Assembly: GCA_050741255.1 (NCBI GenBank)
Contig: JBOIEQ010000131.1
Coordinates: 1-12,231, forward strand
Direction: 5' to 3'
Origin: CAZXNF01 sp050741255
GTDB lineage: Bacteria > Pseudomonadota > Gammaproteobacteria > Burkholderiales > SG8-41
DNA: 12,231 nt
Shown here: in pieces, positions 8,362-12,231 of the stretch
Numbering within the stretch: the first letter of the stretch is position 1
Layout: the number at the start of each line of letters is the position of its first letter
Notes under the pieces: generated by a model
Told to the model about the DNA's origin: nothing
What the model saw: only the letters and a program-made list of their open reading frames with translations
The model's database searches: none
Translations under genes and position numbers: made by a program

Positions 8362-8400
8362 AAACGGGCGGGAGAGTCGCAGACTCCCCCGCCCGTTTTC
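8362..8400 (+). terminator. Rho-independent terminator after the small exported protein
   Basis: Arms at 8362-8378 and 8382-8398 form a 17-bp stem with one mismatch and a GCA loop; the T-run 8396-8399 overlaps the end of the stem. Read on the other strand, the same stem is followed by TTTC, so it may also serve the convergent dienelactone hydrolase gene that ends at 8430. Confidence 0.82.
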
Positions 8401-8429
8401 CGGTACGGCCGGCTGAAAAAGTTTTCCGG

Positions 8430-9302
8430 CTAGGCCACGCCGTGCTGCCTGAACCACGCCTGCATGCGCTTCCAGCCGTCATCCGCCGCGTCCTTGCGGT
8501 AGCTCGGCCGGTAGTCGGCGTAGAAAGCGTGCGGCGCGCCGGGATAGATGATGATCTCGCTCGCGGCGTGGCCCGCGGCTTTCAGCGCGGCGCGCATCTG
8601 TTCGACCTGCGCCAACGGGATGCCGGCATCCGCCTCGCCATAGAGACCCAGGACCGGCACCCTCAGCACCGCGGCGAGTTCCACGGGGTACGCCGGTTGC
8701 AGGGGCGCCTTGCCCGGCGCCACCAGCCGCCCGTACCAGGCCACGCCCGCTTTCACCTTCGGGTTGTGCACGCAGTAGGTCCAGGTGATGCGTCCGCCCC
8801 AGCAGAAGCCCGTCACGCCGAGCTTCGCGGTGTCGGCCCGTCCGCTCGCTTCCGCATGCACCACGGCTGCGTCGAGATCGGACATGACCTGGCTGTCCGG
8901 CACGTGGTTGACGACCTTGGCGAAGATTTCCTGGTTGTCGGTCATCTGCGTGACGTCGCCCTGCCGGAAATAGTGGTCTACCGCGATGGCGAAGTAGCCG
9001 AGTTTGGCGAGGCGCCGGCAGACGTCCTTGATGTGCTCGTGCACACCGAAGATTTCCTGCACCACCAGCACTACCGGAAACCTGCCGGCCTTGTCCGGAT
9101 GCGCGCGGTAGGCGGGTACCGGGCCGGTCATGGTGGCGATCTTCACTTCGCCGGCGACCAGGCCCTTGGTATCCGTCGTGATGACGGTCGAGGCGATGGG
9201 TTGCGTGAGGCGCGCAAAGCCTTGCGGCAGCCAGGCGGACGCCAGATCGCGCCAGTCGGGCAGGGATGGCGCGAACGCGCCGGGCAGGGTGGAACCGGTC
9301 AT
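8430..9302 (-). CDS. Dienelactone hydrolase family protein
   Basis: This 290-residue alpha/beta hydrolase has the dienelactone hydrolase catalytic set: Cys167 nucleophile in GFCWGG, Asp225 in YGEADAGIP, His258 in PGAPHAFYAD, and the conserved Glu83 in VVQEIFGVHEH. Family members hydrolyse dienelactones in chlorocatechol breakdown, but many genomic paralogues act on other esters or lactones. No other aromatic-degradation gene is nearby, so the substrate is unknown. The N-terminal 50 residues precede the hydrolase domain and resemble the start of longer homologues that carry a twin-arginine signal; no twin-arginine motif is present here, so a cytoplasmic location is likely. ATG 9300-9302 is supported by AGGAG (9309-9313) 6 nt upstream. 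An open frame continuing upstream runs antisense into the stress-protein gene and is rejected. Confidence 0.92.
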   Translation of the reverse strand: MTGSTLPGAFAPSLPDWRDLASAWLPQGFARLTQPIASTVITTDTKGLVAGEVKIATMTGPVPAYRAHPDKAGRFPVVLVVQEIFGVHEHIKDVCRRLAKLGYFAIAVDHYFRQGDVTQMTDNQEIFAKVVNHVPDSQVMSDLDAAVVHAEASGRADTAKLGVTGFCWGGRITWTYCVHNPKVKAGVAWYGRLVAPGKAPLQPAYPVELAAVLRVPVLGLYGEADAGIPLAQVEQMRAALKAAGHAASEIIIYPGAPHAFYADYRPSYRKDAADDGWKRMQAWFRQHGVA

Positions 9303-9431
9303 GCGGGTCTCCTCGGAAAGTGTGCGGCGGGCAAAAAGTGTAGCACCGTGCCGCCGGCCGCTTGCCTGCCGTGCCCGTGGCTGGAGTAAGCTAGCGCCGC
9401 CGTAAAACCGAAACCGCGCGAGGAGGGGGCC
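9303..9431. promoter_or_regulatory. Divergent intergenic region between dienelactone hydrolase and universal stress protein genes
   Basis: These 129 bp must hold promoters for both genes. On the plus strand, TTGCCT (9362-9367) and TAAGCT (9387-9392) are separated by 19 bp, a marginal candidate for the stress-protein gene. GAGGAGGGGG lies immediately before its ATG as a strong ribosome binding site. No confident promoter was found on the minus strand. Confidence 0.3.
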
Positions 9432-9872
9432 ATGTTCCGGAACATCCTGATCCCGACCGACGGATCCGAACTGTCGCAGAAGGCCGTGCGCTACGGAGTT
9501 GCGCTGGCCAAGGACCACGCCGCGAAGGTCACGGCGATCCACGTCATCCCCGATTACCACCTGATGATCGCCTATGAGGGCTCGTTCGATCCGGTGACGG
9601 AGGAGCGCATCGAGCAAGAGGCGAAAACGCGCGCGCAGGCCTACCTGCAGTTCGCGACGGAAACCGCGGCGGCGGGCGGCGTTACCTGCGAGACCGTCTG
9701 CGAGACCGGCGATCATCCGCACGACGCGATCCTGAAGGCCGCCGAGACGCGGGGCTGCGATCTGATACTGATGACCTCTCACGGGCGACGCGGGTTGGCC
9801 GCTGTGCTGCTCGGTAGCGAGACGCGCAAGGTGCTGACCTACGCCAAAACGCCGGTGCTGGTGGTCCGCTAG
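9432..9872 (+). CDS. Universal stress protein (UspA family)
   Basis: The 146-residue single-domain Usp has an N-terminal NILIPTDGS with Asp10, expected in the nucleotide pocket. The C-terminal signature TSHGRRGLAAVLLGS (115-129) is followed by KTPVLVVR. The ATP-binding signature is normally G-2x-G-9x-G(S/T). Here the spacing is kept but the first Gly is Thr115, a substitution that does occur in the family, so ATP binding is likely but not certain. Such proteins support survival under starvation, oxidative or hypoxic stress. The start is fixed by GAGGAGGGGG just upstream. No terminator directly follows; the next hairpin-plus-T-run is 260 bp downstream and belongs to the small RNA candidate, though read-through from this gene could also end there. 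Confidence 0.93.
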   Translation: MFRNILIPTDGSELSQKAVRYGVALAKDHAAKVTAIHVIPDYHLMIAYEGSFDPVTEERIEQEAKTRAQAYLQFATETAAAGGVTCETVCETGDHPHDAILKAAETRGCDLILMTSHGRRGLAAVLLGSETRKVLTYAKTPVLVVR

Positions 9873-9954
9873 GCGGCTTGGCGCAACGCGGAAAACAGGT
9901 CTTCCGGCACCTTGTTACACCCTTATGACGACTGAAGGAATAGTCCGGTGTAGC

Positions 9955-10017
9955 CCATTCATATATAGCTTTATTGATTAAATAGATTAGTTTTACTTAT
10001 CTTTACCGGAAATATTG
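9955..10017. other. AT-rich island upstream of the small RNA candidate
   Basis: Bases 9958-10017 are about 22% GC in a window that is mostly GC-rich. The stretch contains GATTA-AATA-GATTA direct repeats (9976-9989). TTGATT (9974-9979) with TATCTT (9998-10003) at 18-bp spacing could be a weaker additional promoter. It may be a binding site for a nucleoid protein or a global regulator acting on the promoter at 10036-10064. No protein-coding reading is supported. Confidence 0.5.
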
Positions 10018-10035
10018 CAGTGCCGCAAAAAGGGC

Positions 10036-10064
10036 TTGCAATCAATCCATGACCACCCCATAAT
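10036..10064 (+). promoter_or_regulatory. Sigma-70-type promoter for the small RNA candidate
   Basis: TTGCAA (10036-10041, four of six consensus bases) and CATAAT (10059-10064, five of six) are separated by exactly 17 bp. Transcription would begin near 10070-10072, immediately before the first hairpin. Confidence 0.6.
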
Positions 10065-10070
10065 TTGAGG

Positions 10071-10166
10071 CGTCTGGTGCTCGCAATGAGCGTCAGCCAA
10101 CTCCTCCAAAACCTCCTCCTTTGGTGGAATCTTCAAGCGCCGGTTCTCAAGACCGGCGCTTTTTTT
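10071..10166 (+). ncRNA. Candidate small RNA with a CCUCCUCC (anti-Shine-Dalgarno) loop
   Basis: A transcript of about 96 nt is predicted from the promoter at 10036-10064 to the T-run at 10160-10166. It folds into three consecutive hairpins. The first is CTGGTGCTC (10074-10082) with GAGCGTCAG (10088-10096), containing two wobble pairs. The second is TCCTCCAAA (10102-10110) with TTTGGTGGA (10120-10128), one mismatch, displaying the 9-nt loop ACCTCCTCC. The third is the terminator. The loop shares ACCUCCU with the 3' end of 16S rRNA, so it could pair with Shine-Dalgarno sequences of many mRNAs. This is the architecture of known C-rich-loop small RNAs such as Xanthomonas sX13 and the CCUCCUCCC-loop RNAs of Rhodobacter. 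From memory, Rfam also holds a betaproteobacterial toxic small RNA with an anti-Shine-Dalgarno element; this may be a member. The 5' end is approximate. Confidence 0.68.
10135..10166 (+). terminator. Rho-independent terminator of the small RNA candidate
   Basis: AAGCGCCGGT (10135-10144) and ACCGGCGCTT (10152-10161) form a perfect 10-bp stem with a 7-nt TCTCAAG loop. Seven T residues (10160-10166) end it, a tail length that would suit Hfq binding. Confidence 0.88.
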
Positions 10167-10444
10167 CGCCCATCGCCCGCGCGTTTTTCGCTGCCGCGAG
10201 AACGCTCTGCCGCAGTCAGACCGCGAGGGGCCTGCGCTATACTCATCGCGCTGCAACAACGCCCGTCGTGGCGCCCGCCTCCGGCGGCCTGGCCCAGGCC
10301 AGGTTTATTGGGCCCGCACACCCGTTCCGGATTGTTGACTGCGGTCAAGGCGCTCACCACGCGGCAGTCCTAGATTCGCTCGCCTGCCGCCGGCGTGCGC
10401 GAGCCCGGAGTCGCATCCACGCTTCGAACGTCGAAAGAAAACCA
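10167..10444 (+). promoter_or_regulatory. Long upstream region / probable leader of sucCD
   Basis: This 278-bp stretch has no supported protein gene. TATACT (10238-10243) is a five-of-six -10 candidate, but no acceptable -35 lies 16-18 bp upstream. If it is used, the sucC leader would be about 195 nt. Possible structures in that leader are CCTGGC/GCCAGG (10288-10293 with 10298-10303) followed by TTTATT, and GCGGCAG/CTGCCGC (10361-10367 with 10384-10390). Neither matches a riboswitch I recognise. The ribosome binding site before ATG 10445 is weak (GAAAG only). Confidence 0.35.
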
Positions 10445-11835
<1,391 letters not shown>

Positions 11836-11839
<4 letters not shown>

Positions 11840-12231
11840 GCATCCTGATCAACAAGAACACGCGCGTGATGACGCAGGGCATCACCGGCAAGACCGGCCA
11901 GTTCCACACCAAGATGGGCAAGCTGTACGCGAACGGGGCGAATTGTTACGTAGCCGGCGTCAACCCCAAGCGGCCGGGCGAATCCTATGAAGGCATCCCG
12001 ATCTACGGCACGGTGAAAGAAGCCAAGGCGCAGACCGGCGCCAACGTGTCGGTCATCTACGTGCCGCCGCCCTTCGCCGCCGCGGCCATCGACGAAGCGG
12101 TGGAAGCCGATCTCGATCTGGTGATCTGCATCACCGAGGGCATCCCTGTACTTGACCTGGTGCAGACCAAATACAAGATGCTCGGCAAGCGCACCGTCCT
12201 CATCGGCCCGAACTGCCCGGGCGTCATCCTG
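11836..12231 (+). CDS. sucD: Succinyl-CoA synthetase alpha subunit (3'-truncated by window edge)
   Basis: The first 132 residues are present. MSILINKNTRVMTQGITGKT opens the CoA-binding Rossmann domain, followed by AGVNPKRPGES (40-50), VSVIYVPPPFAAAAIDEA (71-88), ICITEGIPV (97-105) and GPNCPGVI (124-131). The phosphorylated active-site His, around residue 246 in E. coli, lies beyond the window. The start ATG 11836-11838 overlaps the sucC stop (ATGA), and AAGGAAA lies 5 nt upstream within the sucC tail codons, so the two subunits are translationally coupled. Confidence 0.96.

Noticed and set aside
10086..10166. A trp-leader-like reading frame from ATG 10086 with several Leu codons and tandem Trp codons (LLLWW) before the terminator.
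   Set aside because: There is no stop codon before the terminator and no proper ribosome binding site. The genes downstream are sucCD rather than Trp or Leu biosynthesis. The Leu/Trp codons are a by-product of the CTCCTCC and TGGTGG sequence of the hairpin.
10335..10340. TTGACT as a -35 box for sucC.
   Set aside because: No acceptable -10 lies 16-18 bp downstream; TAGATT is 30 bp away.
9873..10444. Short open frames on both strands in the gap between the stress-protein gene and sucC, including an 88-codon minus-strand frame at 9993-10259.
   Set aside because: None has a ribosome binding site or a recognisable motif, and they cross the small RNA terminator hairpin.

Overview
The window is a GC-rich chromosomal segment (I estimate mid-60s percent GC; not counted exactly). 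It most likely comes from a betaproteobacterium. This rests on remembered resemblance: the CysB-like regulator and the succinyl-CoA synthetase subunits read like Burkholderiales-type proteins, and the sulfite reductase / DUF934 / uroporphyrinogen methyltransferase grouping is common there. The order cannot be fixed from the sequence. No transposase, integrase, tRNA, rRNA or CRISPR array is visible.

Layout. (1) 1-2234: the 3' end of a sensor histidine kinase, then a Do-family (DegP/HtrA) periplasmic protease. Between them is a GTTAAG-N5-CTTAAG direct repeat like the box bound by PmrA/QseB-type response regulators. The unit ends in a GC-rich repeat-like block and a strong intrinsic terminator. 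(2) 2290-3090: a stand-alone maleate isomerase / Asp-Glu racemase superfamily enzyme with both catalytic cysteines. (3) 3114-6017, minus strand: a tightly overlapping sulfite-reduction operon of cysI, a DUF934 gene and a single-domain cobA (siroheme supply). A divergent cysB-like LysR regulator (6152-7120) lies across a 134-bp AT-rich promoter region. (4) 7117-7893, minus: a short-chain dehydrogenase homologue that has lost the canonical Ser-Tyr-Lys active site; its stop codon shares a CTAG with that of cysB. (5) 8042-9872: a small exported Ala/Pro/Lys-rich protein, a dienelactone hydrolase on the minus strand, and a universal stress protein. (6) 9873-10444: a 572-bp region without protein genes, holding an AT-rich island and a well-supported candidate small RNA of about 96 nt. 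Its central hairpin displays an ACCUCCUCC loop, which mimics the 16S anti-Shine-Dalgarno, and it ends in an intrinsic terminator. (7) 10445-12231: sucC and the start of sucD (succinyl-CoA synthetase, TCA cycle). SucC carries an unusual 77-residue, highly basic Lys/Ala/Pro/Arg tail beyond the normal end of the protein.

The most interesting items are the C-rich-loop small RNA, the histone-H1-like tail on SucC, the SDR lacking its catalytic residues, and the predicted response-regulator box that links the two-component system to the protease gene. Most of the rest is ordinary housekeeping content.
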